Assembly (NCBI GenBank): GCA_900317365.1
Contig: ONGM01000174.1
Coordinates: forward strand, 1-64,000
Length of the DNA: 64,000 nucleotides
Source of the DNA: an uncultured Planctomycetota bacterium
GTDB lineage: Bacteria; Planctomycetota; Planctomycetia; Pirellulales; Thermoguttaceae
Reading direction: 5' to 3'
In this document: piece by piece, positions 26,855 to 36,126 of the stretch
How positions within the stretch are numbered: position 1 is the stretch's first letter
Layout of the letters: each line of letters opens with the position of its first letter
The notes under the pieces: generated by a model
The model's database searches: none
What the model saw: the letters and a program-made list of their open reading frames with translations, nothing else
What the model was told of the DNA's origin: nothing
Made by a program: the position numbers and the translations under genes

Positions 26855-27607
26855 ATGGGCGCGGAGAACTCACGTTTCGCCGTTATTATTCTGACGGCGG
26901 GTAAAAGCAGTCGTTGCGACGCGGAGAAGGCGTCGGGACGGCGGCTTGTCGGGATCGAGAAGAAGAAGCCTTTTTATCCGCTGTTAGGGCGCGGCGTTTG
27001 GCTTTATAGCCTCGCCGTTTTCGCGCGACGGAGCGACGTCGTTCAGATAATTCTCGTCGTCGCGTCGTCTGATCGCGCCGAGGTGGAAGCGCGTTACGCG
27101 CGCGAGATCGCGTCGGCGAACGTCGTCGTGGTCGAAGGCGGCGCGGAGCGCTTTTTATCGGTGGAGAACGCGTTGAAGCGGGTGGACGCTGACGTCGATT
27201 ACGTAGCGATACACGACGGGGCGCGTCCTTGCCTGACGGACGATGCGGTCGATCGAGCGTTTCAAAGCGCGCGGGAGTACGACTCCGCCGTTTTGGCGGT
27301 TCCGATCGTCGGGTCGATCAAACGCGGCGAGTTGACCGAGAATGGCGCCGTCGTTACCGAGAGCGTTCCGCGCGACGGGCTTTGGGAGGCGCAAACGCCG
27401 CAGGTCTTCAAACGCGAGCTGATTTTCAAGGCGTATCGGGATCGTTCGCCGGACTTTTCTCCAACGGACGATTGCGGGCTCGTCGAGGCGCTCGGCGTTC
27501 GCCCGCGCCTTGTCCTCGGGGATCGTTTTAACTTGAAGATCACGTCGGAGACCGATTTCGCGTTCGTCGAGAACGTTTTGAAATCGCGGGAACGCGACGG
27601 CGCGTAA
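26855..27607 (+). CDS. ispD: 2-C-methyl-D-erythritol 4-phosphate cytidylyltransferase
   Basis: This 250-residue enzyme joins CTP and methylerythritol phosphate in the non-mevalonate isoprenoid pathway. ATG 26855 is seven bases after AAGG, which overlaps the upstream stop region; ATG 26849 is also possible. Motifs include the CTP-binding LTAGKSSR loop, VAIHDGARPCL, TPQVFKRELI, SPTDDCGLVEALG and the closing LKITSETDFAFVENVL. The N-terminal loop is atypical, with KSSRC instead of GxGxRM and about ten extra residues before the KKPFYPL lysine. The stop abuts that of the convergent epmA. Confidence 0.88.
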   Translation: MGAENSRFAVIILTAGKSSRCDAEKASGRRLVGIEKKKPFYPLLGRGVWLYSLAVFARRSDVVQIILVVASSDRAEVEARYAREIASANVVVVEGGAERFLSVENALKRVDADVDYVAIHDGARPCLTDDAVDRAFQSAREYDSAVLAVPIVGSIKRGELTENGAVVTESVPRDGLWEAQTPQVFKRELIFKAYRDRSPDFSPTDDCGLVEALGVRPRLVLGDRFNLKITSETDFAFVENVLKSRERDGA

Positions 27608-28717
27608 TTACGCGAGTTCCGTTGGGAACGCGACGACCTCGCCGATATTTGTCGCGCCGATGAGAACCATCAGAAAACGATCGACGCCGAGCGCGCATCC
27701 GGACGAGGCAGGGTACCCGGCGTCCATAGCGGCGAGAAGTCGCGATTCGCGCGGCAGGGTCGGGGAGCCGTCTTTTTGGCGCGCTTGCGAGATCGTTTGA
27801 ACGCGATCGCGGAGAACGTCGGGATTCGTAAGTTCGTCGTATCCGTTGGCGAGTTCGACGCCTTCGACGAATAATTCGAAGCGTCTCGCGACGATTCGAC
27901 CGTCGGTCTCCGCCGTTTGCGCGAGTTGAGAGCTGTCGCCGGGATAGTCGTAGACGATCGTCGGCGCGTCCGAGCCGAGATTCGGTTGAACGAGTTCGGA
28001 GAAGATGAGATCGAGCCAGTCGTCTTTTTCGGCGCCGTCGGGTTCCAGATACGACTCGGGGTAGGGGACGTTGCGTTCCTTAGCGAGTTCGACGAGGTCG
28101 GGCACGGTTGCGGAAAAGGGGTCGAGACGCGTCGCGGAGAGAAAGGCGTCGGCGAAAGTTGTTTCTTGCGCGCAATTTTGGAACGGCGCCCGCGCGCCGA
28201 GGTTTAACGCGTCGTAAAAGCGTCGCGAGACGGTTTCGATTAGGGACGCTAAAAACGCCCGCCCCGCCTCGTATGCAACGTCGCGTCGATACCACTCCAA
28301 CATGGTGAATTCAACGTTGTGAAAGTCGCCTCGATCGCCTTGACGGTACGCAGGCGTCATCTGGTAGATCGCGTCCATACCGGCGGCGAGGAGACGCTTC
28401 ATCGCGAATTCCGGGGAGGTTTGGAGGTAGAAGGTCGTCGCGTTTTGGGTCGATTCGTCGGGATTGGCGAAGCGCGCTTTTGCGAATTCGTCCCGCTCGA
28501 TCCAGCATTTTTTTAATTCGACGGGAACGGATTCGACGAATCGATCGACCACGACGTCGCGGGATAGGGTCGGAGTCGAGACTTCAAGGTAATTCTTCTC
28601 GTCAAAGAAGGCGCGCAGGACGCGATAGAGTATCGCGCGCCGCCGAATGTTTTCGAGAGGCGCCGTCGGACGGAATTGAAAATCGGAACGATTGCGAGAA
28701 GAGCTTGTGGTCGTCAT
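27608..28717 (-). CDS. epmA: EF-P lysine lysyltransferase EpmA (GenX/PoxA)
   Basis: This 369-residue protein is a class II lysyl-tRNA synthetase catalytic core without the N-terminal anticodon-binding domain. Motif 1 region VSTPTLSRDVVVDRF, motif 2 region QMTPAYRQGDRGDFHNVEF and motif 3 GCALGVDRFLMVLIG are present. In E. coli this enzyme attaches beta-lysine to elongation factor P to help ribosomes through proline runs. The partner genes epmB and efp are not in this window. It lies downstream of a Tat phosphoesterase on the same strand. Confidence 0.92.
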   Translation of the reverse strand: MTTTSSSRNRSDFQFRPTAPLENIRRRAILYRVLRAFFDEKNYLEVSTPTLSRDVVVDRFVESVPVELKKCWIERDEFAKARFANPDESTQNATTFYLQTSPEFAMKRLLAAGMDAIYQMTPAYRQGDRGDFHNVEFTMLEWYRRDVAYEAGRAFLASLIETVSRRFYDALNLGARAPFQNCAQETTFADAFLSATRLDPFSATVPDLVELAKERNVPYPESYLEPDGAEKDDWLDLIFSELVQPNLGSDAPTIVYDYPGDSSQLAQTAETDGRIVARRFELFVEGVELANGYDELTNPDVLRDRVQTISQARQKDGSPTLPRESRLLAAMDAGYPASSGCALGVDRFLMVLIGATNIGEVVAFPTELA

Positions 28718-28728
28718 TCTGACGAGAC

Positions 28729-28754
28729 GTCCTGATGAAATGTCCTGATGAAAT
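28729..28754 (+). repeat. tandem 13-bp direct repeat
   Basis: GTCCTGATGAAAT occurs twice without a spacer in the gap between epmA and the phosphoesterase gene. Confidence 0.85.
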
Positions 28755-28797
28755 ATCGATCGCGCGCCGCCGAAACGCCGCGCGATCTTCGTAAGGA

Positions 28798-29763
28798 TTA
28801 TTCAAACGAATATTCGAAAAGGTTTCCTTTGAACTGACCGCCGACGACGTATTGGCGCGCCGTTTCGGAGAACTGATCCTCGTAATCGACGTGGAGGTGC
28901 CCGCAGAGGAGCGCCTTGACGAGGCGTTGTTCTCGGAGCCATTCGACGAAACGATGCGTCGCCTCGTTTCCGAATTGATACCGGTATTTTTCTTGATTGT
29001 ACGCCTTAACCGCCTCTTCCGGCACGCCCGTTACCCACGCGCAGCGTTCCTTTCTCTCTTCGAGCATGAACTTGTAGAGTCCCGGCGTATAGAATGGGAC
29101 GTGGCACAACGTGACGATCGGGTATCCTTTGGCGACTTCCGCCTTCATTCTTTCGAGCAGATCGTCTGCGACATAGTAATAGACGTCGTCAAAGGCGACG
29201 AAATTGACGCCGTTGTGAATGCGGGAGCAGAACTTCAAATTATCGGGAAAGGCGCGTTGAACGCGGTCGTAGCTGAGCGCTTTGTAGGCTTCGTCTTCCT
29301 TAGCTTCGCCGAGGTAATGACTGAACTCGTGATTGCCGGCCGATTGAAGCTCCGGTTGCGATTCGACGTTTGAATAGAAATTGTGTACGTATTCAAAGTT
29401 TTTCTCGCTGACGAAGTCGATGAGATCGCCGGTGTGGAGGAAGATCGCGTTCTTTTCTCGCGCGTATTCTAGTGACGCGAGCAGGAATTTTTCAGAGTCG
29501 CCGAAATATTTGAGCCGATCGGCGGCGAGTTTCTGTTTGCGTTCCGTTTCGCGTTCGTCGGCGAAAGTGAGGTGAGTGTCCGACACGTGCACGGCGGTGA
29601 ACGGCTTTTCAAGTTCGCCGACTTTAACGGTGAATTTTGTGATTTTCATTTTCTCGCGCGCGTCTTCCGCCATCGCCGGCGAGAGTCCGTTGAAGCGCGT
29701 CATCGTTGCGGTGAAGCAGGCTCCTAGCCCGAGTTGAAGAATTTGTCGTCTGTCGAAGTTCAT
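28798..29763 (-). CDS. Tat-exported calcineurin-like metallophosphoesterase
   Basis: The 321-residue protein starts at ATG 29763 behind AGGGA; a longer open frame extends upstream but is not needed. A Tat-like signal (FDRRQILQLGLGACFTATM) is followed by a two-metal phosphoesterase domain. Its motifs are HVSDTHLTF (Asp62, His64), LHTGDLIDF, SAGNHEFSH, TLCHVPFY and LLCGHLHVD. The protein acts in the periplasm on an unknown phosphoester. Its own promoter is at 29821-29849. Confidence 0.9.
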   Translation of the reverse strand: MNFDRRQILQLGLGACFTATMTRFNGLSPAMAEDAREKMKITKFTVKVGELEKPFTAVHVSDTHLTFADERETERKQKLAADRLKYFGDSEKFLLASLEYAREKNAIFLHTGDLIDFVSEKNFEYVHNFYSNVESQPELQSAGNHEFSHYLGEAKEDEAYKALSYDRVQRAFPDNLKFCSRIHNGVNFVAFDDVYYYVADDLLERMKAEVAKGYPIVTLCHVPFYTPGLYKFMLEERKERCAWVTGVPEEAVKAYNQEKYRYQFGNEATHRFVEWLREQRLVKALLCGHLHVDYEDQFSETARQYVVGGQFKGNLFEYSFE

Positions 29764-29820
29764 CTTGCGTCCCTTGATTTTTAGGAGTGGCGTTTGGTCG
29801 GCGTCGCGCCGTTTGGGTTT

Positions 29821-29849
29821 AGTATATATGTCGTTCTCTGCGGCGTCAA
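29821..29849 (-). promoter_or_regulatory. promoter of the metallophosphoesterase gene
   Basis: On the minus strand TTGACG, a 17-bp spacer and TATACT lie about 58 bp upstream of the start. Confidence 0.75.
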
Positions 29850-29908
29850 TCTTTTGCGTCGCGAGGAGTCGAGGGAACCGCGCGCTTGTGTCCGTTTCTT
29901 TTTTTATC

Positions 29909-29935
29909 TTGACGCATTTTCTTTTTTTGTATAGT
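29909..29935 (+). promoter_or_regulatory. promoter candidate for the lipoprotein gene at 30031
   Basis: TTGACG and TATAGT are separated by a short 15-bp spacer, about 96 bp upstream of the start. Confidence 0.5.
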
Positions 29936-30030
29936 TTGCAACGATAAGCGTTCTGCGCGTGGTTCGGACGCTTTGTTTGTACGGACGCATTAAGGCGCCG
30001 GTCGCGAGGATCGCCGGCGAAAGAGAGATC

Positions 30031-31158
30031 ATGACGAGACGGAGACTGATGTTGCAGACGCTTATTCTGACGCTTTGCGTCGGATTTTTCGCGTCGTGCG
30101 AGTCTTTGCGTCTTGAAAAGGAAGAAGTGGCGCCGATCCCGGCGGAACGCAAGCAGCTTCAGCGCGCGGCGTTGGCGCCGGACGCGGTCGTCTTTGACGC
30201 GATCATAGCGCACGTTCCGTATAACGATCGCGAACTTGCTAAGGAGTTGTGGAAGGACGTCGACGAGCAGGAGTTGGCGCCGTCGAGTCGTCGCGCGTTG
30301 AACGAACAAGGGTTTCGCGTCGGTCTCATCGGCGCGGCGCCTCCGGACTCTTTGACGAAAATCTTGTCCCTTAAAGGACGCGGTTTACGCTCTTCCGTCC
30401 TGGAGGAAATCGATTATTCCCGAACGGAATCGACCCTGGACCCGATCTCGTATTCGAAGCCGGTGAACTTGCGCGAAGGAATGAAGAGCGCCGTCGAAAT
30501 GCGAGACGAATTGATACCGTCGATCCCGATTTTAGAGCGCGATCGCGACGGTTCGCTTTGCGGCAAGACGTACGCGAACGCGTCGCCGATCTTCTGTATT
30601 GCGATTAAACGTTCTCAGGACGGATCGGTTCTTTTCGACGTGGCGCCGCTTCTTCGTTACGGAGCTCCGCAGTCGGTAACGCGCTACCGGCACGGTCAAC
30701 TGGTTCGCGCTCAAGAGCGACCGACGAAGTCCTTCGACTCGCTCCGGTTTTCCCTCGCGCTCAGACCGGGGCAATTTTTGGTTATTGGCGCGACCGATTC
30801 GCGAACGAACGCGTTGGGCAAATACTTTTTTTCCGACGGCGGCGAAGATTTCGAACAGACCTTTCTCGTCTTGCGACTCCTCGTTACGCAGCACGACGAG
30901 CAGTTCGATCGCTTCTCCGATTTCAACGAGTTGATCACGAGCGACGCGCAAAATCGCGACTCGGACGTCTTGGACGGCGAAGACGAAGTCGTGGTTAAGT
31001 TCGAGCGCGAAGATCGACGGAAAGAGGAAGGTTTCGCCGACTACGAACTTGACGCGGATCACGTCGAAACGACGGACGACCCTCCGCTCGACGCGATGAA
31101 AGAGGACGACGAACCGAACGAGGAACCGAGCGACGAAATTGAACTGACCGACGAGTAG
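30031..31158 (+). CDS. lipoprotein of unknown function
   Basis: The 375-residue protein begins at ATG 30031 with a lipoprotein signal (RRRLMLQTLILTLCVGFF, lipid Cys23 in FFASC). The folded part (about 50-300) contains FDAIIAHVPYNDRELAKELW and a beta-rich GQFLVIGATDSRTNALGKYFF region. The last 90 residues are strongly acidic. I do not recognise a family. It probably sits on the outer or inner membrane facing the periplasm. The 198-bp gap to infC is AT-rich near 31200-31250 but shows no clear promoter. Confidence 0.75.
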   Translation: MTRRRLMLQTLILTLCVGFFASCESLRLEKEEVAPIPAERKQLQRAALAPDAVVFDAIIAHVPYNDRELAKELWKDVDEQELAPSSRRALNEQGFRVGLIGAAPPDSLTKILSLKGRGLRSSVLEEIDYSRTESTLDPISYSKPVNLREGMKSAVEMRDELIPSIPILERDRDGSLCGKTYANASPIFCIAIKRSQDGSVLFDVAPLLRYGAPQSVTRYRHGQLVRAQERPTKSFDSLRFSLALRPGQFLVIGATDSRTNALGKYFFSDGGEDFEQTFLVLRLLVTQHDEQFDRFSDFNELITSDAQNRDSDVLDGEDEVVVKFEREDRRKEEGFADYELDADHVETTDDPPLDAMKEDDEPNEEPSDEIELTDE

Positions 31159-31356
31159 CGACCGGGATTTTTTATGCGAAAAATTTCCCCTTCGTTTAAT
31201 TTTGACTTGTCGTCCCCATTTGCATCGGTAAAATTATAGCATAGTCTAGCGTCGACTCTTGCGACGACGCTACAAGCGCGTTGCGCGCGACAAGGAGCCG
31301 CGATTTACGCGCAAAATTCGATTCCCCCATATTAAGAAAGGCTATTCAGCAAAAAC

Positions 31357-31896
31357 ATGGGCTATAGGAGGATGGACGCAAACGGCGGTCGCAGCGGTAA
31401 CAACGGTCCGCGCGTCAACGAGCAAATTCGTATCGCGCAGGTTCGCGTGGTCGCTGAAGACGGCGAGCAACTTGGTATCATGCCGACTCAAGAAGCTCTT
31501 GCGACGGCGCGCGCTCAAGGTCTCGATCTTGTCGAGATTGCGGCGCAAGCGAAGCCGCCTGTTTGCAAGATCATCGATTACGGCAAGTACAAGTATCACC
31601 AACAGAAGAAGCTTTCGAAACAGCAGTCGACGAAGACACAAATCAAGGAATTGCGTTTGCGTCCGAAGACCGGCGCCGGGGACGTCATGATTAAAGTGAA
31701 CAAGGCGCGCGAGTGGCTGGTTAAGAAGGACAAAGTCATCGTTTCGATCTTGTACCGCGGCCGCGAATTAGCGCACCTCGACGAGGGCATGAAGGTCCTG
31801 GACACGGTCGTTAGAGAGCTTGACGACGTCGCCAAAGTGGAAGCGGCGCCGAAGCAAATGGGTAAACGACTCATTTGCACGCTTGCTCCCAAGTAA
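31357..31896 (+). CDS. infC: translation initiation factor IF-3
   Basis: This 179-residue protein binds the 30S subunit and checks initiator tRNA pairing. The N-domain (VNEQIRIAQVRVVAEDGEQLGI, EALATARAQGLDLVEIA, PPVCKIIDYGKYKY) and the C-domain (KELRLRPKTGAGDVMIKVNKAREWL, VSILYRGRELAH) are complete. The start is uncertain. ATG 31357 has only a distant AGAAAGG, whereas AGGAGG abuts ATG 31372. Unusually, rpmI and rplT do not follow; the next gene is an exported unknown. Confidence 0.95.
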   Translation: MGYRRMDANGGRSGNNGPRVNEQIRIAQVRVVAEDGEQLGIMPTQEALATARAQGLDLVEIAAQAKPPVCKIIDYGKYKYHQQKKLSKQQSTKTQIKELRLRPKTGAGDVMIKVNKAREWLVKKDKVIVSILYRGRELAHLDEGMKVLDTVVRELDDVAKVEAAPKQMGKRLICTLAPK

Positions 31897-32008
31897 TTGT
31901 TTCGGTATCCGGCGCGCGCCGGTATCGTTCGCGACGCGCCGTCACGACGACGGGCGTCGCGACGCCCTTTGGAATCATACGAAACCTGAAAGGATTCGGG
32001 AAATCGTT

Positions 32009-32935
32009 ATGACTACTCACACAGCGTCTGCAACGTCTTGCGAGCGTTCGCGTCGCGCGCATCGATCGTCGCGCCGGAACGTCTTCTTGCGAATAGGCGG
32101 CGCGATTGTTCTTTTTGCCGCGTTTGTTTTCTTTTCCGTCGACGCTTTCGGAATCGGAAGCTCGGAGGACTCCGCCGTCAACGAAACCGGCCGATCTTGG
32201 TATGGGAGCGACGCGAATTCTTCCGAGAATCTCAATCTGCAATTTCGGGTCGACAGCGTGTCGCGCTTTATCCGAAACGAACGCGTTGCAAAATACTCGT
32301 CTTCCTCCGTCTTCTGCGACGACATGGCGTTCGATTTCGTCGGCGACAACGGCGAAATTGTGATTTACTCTTTTCGGTTCCAAAAATTCACCTTGATTGA
32401 TCCGATCCGTAGGATTCGCACGGAAATTGACGAGTCTGAAGTCGATCGATTTATTGAGCGCATCAAGACCCTTTTGCGCAATAAAGACGACGGGTTCTCC
32501 GTTTTCATGACGAAGCCGTCCTTTGAAGTTTCCGAGAAGGAAAACGAGTATTTTTTCCAGAGCAAATGGATTGACTATCGTGTGACGACGTCGCCTATGG
32601 ACGACGAACAAGTCGCCGACGTCTACTTTCGCTTTCTTGACGCAATGGGGAAATTGAACGTTTACCTCAATCCCGGCGTGATTACTCCGCTCGCGCGAAT
32701 GGAAGCGAATCGAAAGTGCATGCAAGATTCTCGTTTTCCTGAGAAGGTCGTTTCTGAAATTTACCCTAAGGGAAAGAATATTTTCACGAAAACGTACCAG
32801 GTGGAAAACGAGTCTTCCTTGTCGCGCCGGATCTCGGATCGAGATCGCAACCGCGTCAATCGCGCGGCGCATTTTTTCGAGCAATTCCCATTTGTAAGTT
32901 TTAAAACCTACGTTGAAAAGACCGGCGGCAAATAG
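32009..32935 (+). CDS. exported protein of unknown function
   Basis: The 308-residue protein starts at ATG 32009. A basic N-terminus and a hydrophobic helix (residues about 27-48, FLRIGGAIVLFAAFVFFSV) form a signal anchor or signal peptide, followed by a soluble domain. FRVDSVSRFIRNERVAKYSS, VIYSFRFQKFTLIDPIRRIR and a late Arg-rich segment are visible. No family is recognised. The N-terminal signal and consistent codon use support a real gene. Confidence 0.7.
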   Translation: MTTHTASATSCERSRRAHRSSRRNVFLRIGGAIVLFAAFVFFSVDAFGIGSSEDSAVNETGRSWYGSDANSSENLNLQFRVDSVSRFIRNERVAKYSSSSVFCDDMAFDFVGDNGEIVIYSFRFQKFTLIDPIRRIRTEIDESEVDRFIERIKTLLRNKDDGFSVFMTKPSFEVSEKENEYFFQSKWIDYRVTTSPMDDEQVADVYFRFLDAMGKLNVYLNPGVITPLARMEANRKCMQDSRFPEKVVSEIYPKGKNIFTKTYQVENESSLSRRISDRDRNRVNRAAHFFEQFPFVSFKTYVEKTGGK

Positions 32936-33075
32936 CAGTTTGGCGTCGATTTGAAACGACGAAAACGACGAGGTAGGCGAAACGAAGGTAATCTCAAGAG
33001 AAAAAGCGATCCGCATGACGTCGATATTTCTCATTCGATAGGACGTCGCGCGCAAATTATGTAAGAAACGTCGAG

Positions 33076-33102
33076 CGCCGCTGGGCGTTTCGGCGTTTTT
33101 TT
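33076..33102 (+). terminator. terminator after the exported protein gene at 32009
   Basis: CGCCG and CGGCG flank 10 nt and are followed by seven T residues. The stem is short. Confidence 0.6.
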
Positions 33103-33110
33103 AGCGATTC

Positions 33111-33139
33111 TTGCATTCCTTTCTCTTACAAGTTAAACT
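33111..33139 (+). promoter_or_regulatory. promoter of the HzsA-related gene
   Basis: TTGCAT, a 17-bp spacer and TAAACT lie about 112 bp before the start at 33252. With the terminator just upstream it accounts for the 316-bp intergenic region. Confidence 0.6.
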
Positions 33140-33251
33140 GAGAGGCGCGAGGCGTCCTGTTGCGTTGCTCGTTGGCGTCGTCGACGGCGCCGTCGCAACG
33201 TTTGGCTCGATCTGAAACGTTTCCATTCGACAGACGGAGGATTTGGAATAA

Positions 33252-36053
33252 ATGAACTCGTTTTGCCGCTCTTTGACGATATCGACAGTCTTGTTTTTTA
33301 TTGCGAACGTAGCGTTTTCATTTGAACCGGTTCAATCCAAGGTCATGCGCGTCAACACGCCGGCGCAGGAACTTTCGGTTGAGCTTAACGGCGCTCGCGA
33401 CCTGTACCTCTACGCCGACTTCTCCGGGGATTCCTACGATTGCGACCAGGCCATATGGGGCGAGCCGACGCTTATTAAGCCGAACGGCGAGAAAGTCGAT
33501 CTGACGACGTTGGCGCCGGAGTCGGCTCAGACCGGTTGGGGACAGCTGATCGTTAATAAGAATCATGTGAACGAACCGTTGCGCGTAGGCAAAACGACGT
33601 TCGCGTCGGGGTTTTGGGCGCACGCGCCGTCCCTTCTGCACTTTAAACTCGACGGCTCTTTCAGTCGATTTACGACTTCGGTCGGCCTCGATACTCACGG
33701 CGTTCGCGGTTCCGTCGTTTTCCACGTCTTGGATCGACCCGTCAAGTTGCCCGCTCGCGAAGAATACGATCGCGTCGACGTTCAGATGAAACTGCCTCCG
33801 ATTCCTCCTGCGAAAGATTCGGCGTTTGAATTCAATCCCGAGGCGGCGAAACAATTGCTCGACGAAGGAGTCGAAAAGCTCCTCTTTGTTCGGCATTACA
33901 CGTATAACTCCAATCATGTGTACACCGACCACGTGAATTCCGACTGGTTGCCCGGCGCCGGCTTTTGCGAGCTTAATCTCAAAACCGGCGAAACGCGCGA
34001 TATTTTATACGACGAATTGCGCAACGGTATGATTCAGCGGTTCGACGTGTCCTACGACGCCTCGAAAATCGTGTTCGACTTCCGTCCTTCCGTCAATGAA
34101 GGCTACCATATTTACGTCGCCAACCTCGACGGAACGGGGCTTAAACAGTTGACGTTCCCTGTCGAAGAGGAGAAAGAACTGCAACGCAAGTATCGTCGCG
34201 GAACGTATATGCACGGAACGGACGATATGCACCCGTGTTTTCTCCCCGACGGCGGGATCGCGTTTGTTTCGACTCGCCCGCAGTTTAGCGTGCTGTGCGA
34301 TTCTTCCGATAACTTTACGGTGACGAACCTCTATCGCATGGACGCGGACGGAGGAAATATGCGTCCTCTGACTTTCAGCGCCCTCAACGAATGGTGCCCC
34401 GCCGTTCTGCCGGACGGAAGAATTATTTACCACCGTTGGGAATACGTTGACAAAGCCGCTGGCAACGCGAAGGCTCTTTGGGCGATTAATCCGGACGGAA
34501 CCGGCGCCGCCGAAGTCTACGGCGACAATATCTCGTTCCCGGAATCGATGATGTATCCGGCGCCGATTCCCAATTCGGACAATAAGATCGTCTTTCTCGG
34601 CGCCTCGCACTGTTGCCCGAATAACGCGCTCGGCACGGTTATCATTATCGACGCGAAAGAAAACGCGCGCGACGTCGCGACAATGCGCTATATTACCGAC
34701 GACGTGCGGACGTACCATCATAACGGATTCCATTTCCGCGACGAAAACGGCGAGTATCGGCACGACATGACCGGCGTTCCCGGGCGACTCTTCAAAGATC
34801 CTTACCCGATTTCCGAGGAGCTTTTTATTGCGTCCCGCAAGGCGCCCGGCTTGTCTTGGTCTGATCCGACCGGTTACGATCTCATTCTTCTCGACGATCA
34901 AGGGAACGAAACCCCGCTGCTTTCCGACGAAAACGCCTCCTGTTGGCGCGCTTATCCGATCGTGGAACGCGATCTTCCGCCTGTCCGATCAAACGCGCTC
35001 GACGACGAGCTTGCGGCAAAGAATCTCGCGCTTTGCGCGGTGACGAATATTTACGCCGGAATGGAACATGTCGAGAAGGGGACGATTAAATATATTCGCG
35101 TTCTTGAGCAGATACCGCGATCGTGGAGCGCGCGCAAAAGTTGGGGGGACGACCACGAGGGAACGACGCACGCGCACAGCGCGGTTGCGAACGGATCGTT
35201 GAGCGTGAAGATTCAGTTGGGGATCGCGCCGGTCGAAGAGGACGGGAGCGCGTGTTTCTACGTTCCTGCGGATCGGGCGATCTATTTCCAGGCGCTCGAC
35301 GAGCGGTTCCGCGCGGTTCAGACGGAGCGCACGTACGTCAACTACCGCCCCGGCGAGCGCCGCGCCTGCGTCGGATGTCATGAAATGCAGAGCGACGCCC
35401 CGGCGACCGCCAGTCCGGTAACGCCGGTCGCGATGACGCGGGAACCGAGCGTTCTCATGCCGCAACCTTTCGCGGACGCGCCGGAAATGACGTTCGATTA
35501 CGATCGTCAAGTCCAGCCGGTTTGGGACGCGCGGTGCGTGCGATGTCATAACGGAGAGGAAAACGCGCCTGCGCCGGATATGCGCGGAACTCCGCAGGGG
35601 GTCTATTCGACCTCTTATTGGAATCTCGTGAAACTTGGAGATTCCAGCGTTCAGCTTCTGGGGAATCGCGCGCCGCGCAACGAAGACGCCGCGAGCGCCG
35701 GGATTGAATACGAACCGGCGTGGCGAACCGGAGCGCTTTCCAGCCCTCTCGCCGCCTGGCTCTGCGGGGACGATTTCTTAACGGACGCCTCCGACGGCGC
35801 GCAGTATGAGCTCGCGCGCCTCGTCGACCTCCACAAAGACGCCGACGTCCAGCTGACGGACGCTGAACGCCTCGCGGTAACCAACTGGCTCGACGTGAAC
35901 GCGGCGTATCACCCCTCCTACTTCGGCCGCCTCCACGAGAAATTCAAGGATCGCCTCGATTTCCGCCCGAGCGTTACGCCCGAGGAGGCGAGGTCGAGAA
36001 CGTTGCCGGAACGCATTCGTAAACTCTACGAATCCGCCGACGGTAAGAAGTAA
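33252..36053 (+). CDS. HzsA-related protein: NPCBM domain, beta-propeller and two c-type haem motifs
   Basis: The 933-residue protein has a signal peptide (cut near AFSFEP) and a GGAGG site. Residues about 30-170 form an NPCBM carbohydrate-binding domain, with WAHAPSLLHFKLDGSFSRF typical. Residues about 200-560 form a PD40/WD40-like propeller resembling the middle domain of hydrazine synthase alpha subunit: LFVRHYTYNSNHVYTDHVN, FDVSYDASKIVFDFR and DMHPCFLPDGGIAFVSTR. Two haem c attachment sites follow: CVGCH (706-710) and CVRCH (762-766). Planctomycetes outside anammox carry such HzsA-related proteins of unknown function, so hydrazine synthesis should not be inferred. It is periplasmic or surface exposed and combines sugar binding with redox capacity. 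Confidence 0.88.
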   Translation: MNSFCRSLTISTVLFFIANVAFSFEPVQSKVMRVNTPAQELSVELNGARDLYLYADFSGDSYDCDQAIWGEPTLIKPNGEKVDLTTLAPESAQTGWGQLIVNKNHVNEPLRVGKTTFASGFWAHAPSLLHFKLDGSFSRFTTSVGLDTHGVRGSVVFHVLDRPVKLPAREEYDRVDVQMKLPPIPPAKDSAFEFNPEAAKQLLDEGVEKLLFVRHYTYNSNHVYTDHVNSDWLPGAGFCELNLKTGETRDILYDELRNGMIQRFDVSYDASKIVFDFRPSVNEGYHIYVANLDGTGLKQLTFPVEEEKELQRKYRRGTYMHGTDDMHPCFLPDGGIAFVSTRPQFSVLCDSSDNFTVTNLYRMDADGGNMRPLTFSALNEWCPAVLPDGRIIYHRWEYVDKAAGNAKALWAINPDGTGAAEVYGDNISFPESMMYPAPIPNSDNKIVFLGASHCCPNNALGTVIIIDAKENARDVATMRYITDDVRTYHHNGFHFRDENGEYRHDMTGVPGRLFKDPYPISEELFIASRKAPGLSWSDPTGYDLILLDDQGNETPLLSDENASCWRAYPIVERDLPPVRSNALDDELAAKNLALCAVTNIYAGMEHVEKGTIKYIRVLEQIPRSWSARKSWGDDHEGTTHAHSAVANGSLSVKIQLGIAPVEEDGSACFYVPADRAIYFQALDERFRAVQTERTYVNYRPGERRACVGCHEMQSDAPATASPVTPVAMTREPSVLMPQPFADAPEMTFDYDRQVQPVWDARCVRCHNGEENAPAPDMRGTPQGVYSTSYWNLVKLGDSSVQLLGNRAPRNEDAASAGIEYEPAWRTGALSSPLAAWLCGDDFLTDASDGAQYELARLVDLHKDADVQLTDAERLAVTNWLDVNAAYHPSYFGRLHEKFKDRLDFRPSVTPEEARSRTLPERIRKLYESADGKK

Positions 36054-36102
36054 TCTAAACGGCGAAGCGGAGCGAGCGCCTCGCCTGTGTCGTCTGCGGA
36101 AC

Positions 36103-36126
36103 GGCGGGGACTTTTGCGTCCCCGCC
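36103..36126 (+). terminator. GC-rich hairpin after the HzsA-related gene
   Basis: GGCGGGGAC and GTCCCCGCC flank a TTTTGC loop. No T-run follows, so termination is only suggested. Confidence 0.5.

Noticed and set aside
31871-33055. 394-residue minus-strand frame
   Set aside because: It overlaps the 3' end of infC and an exported protein gene with a signal sequence; composition is Arg/Val-rich shadow type.
34005-34901. 298-residue minus-strand frame inside the HzsA-related gene
   Set aside because: It is a shadow of conserved propeller sequence.
33252-36053. Hydrazine synthase (anammox) interpretation
   Set aside because: Only one HzsA-related chain is present; the gene lies beside unrelated genes and has an NPCBM domain, so anammox metabolism is not supported.
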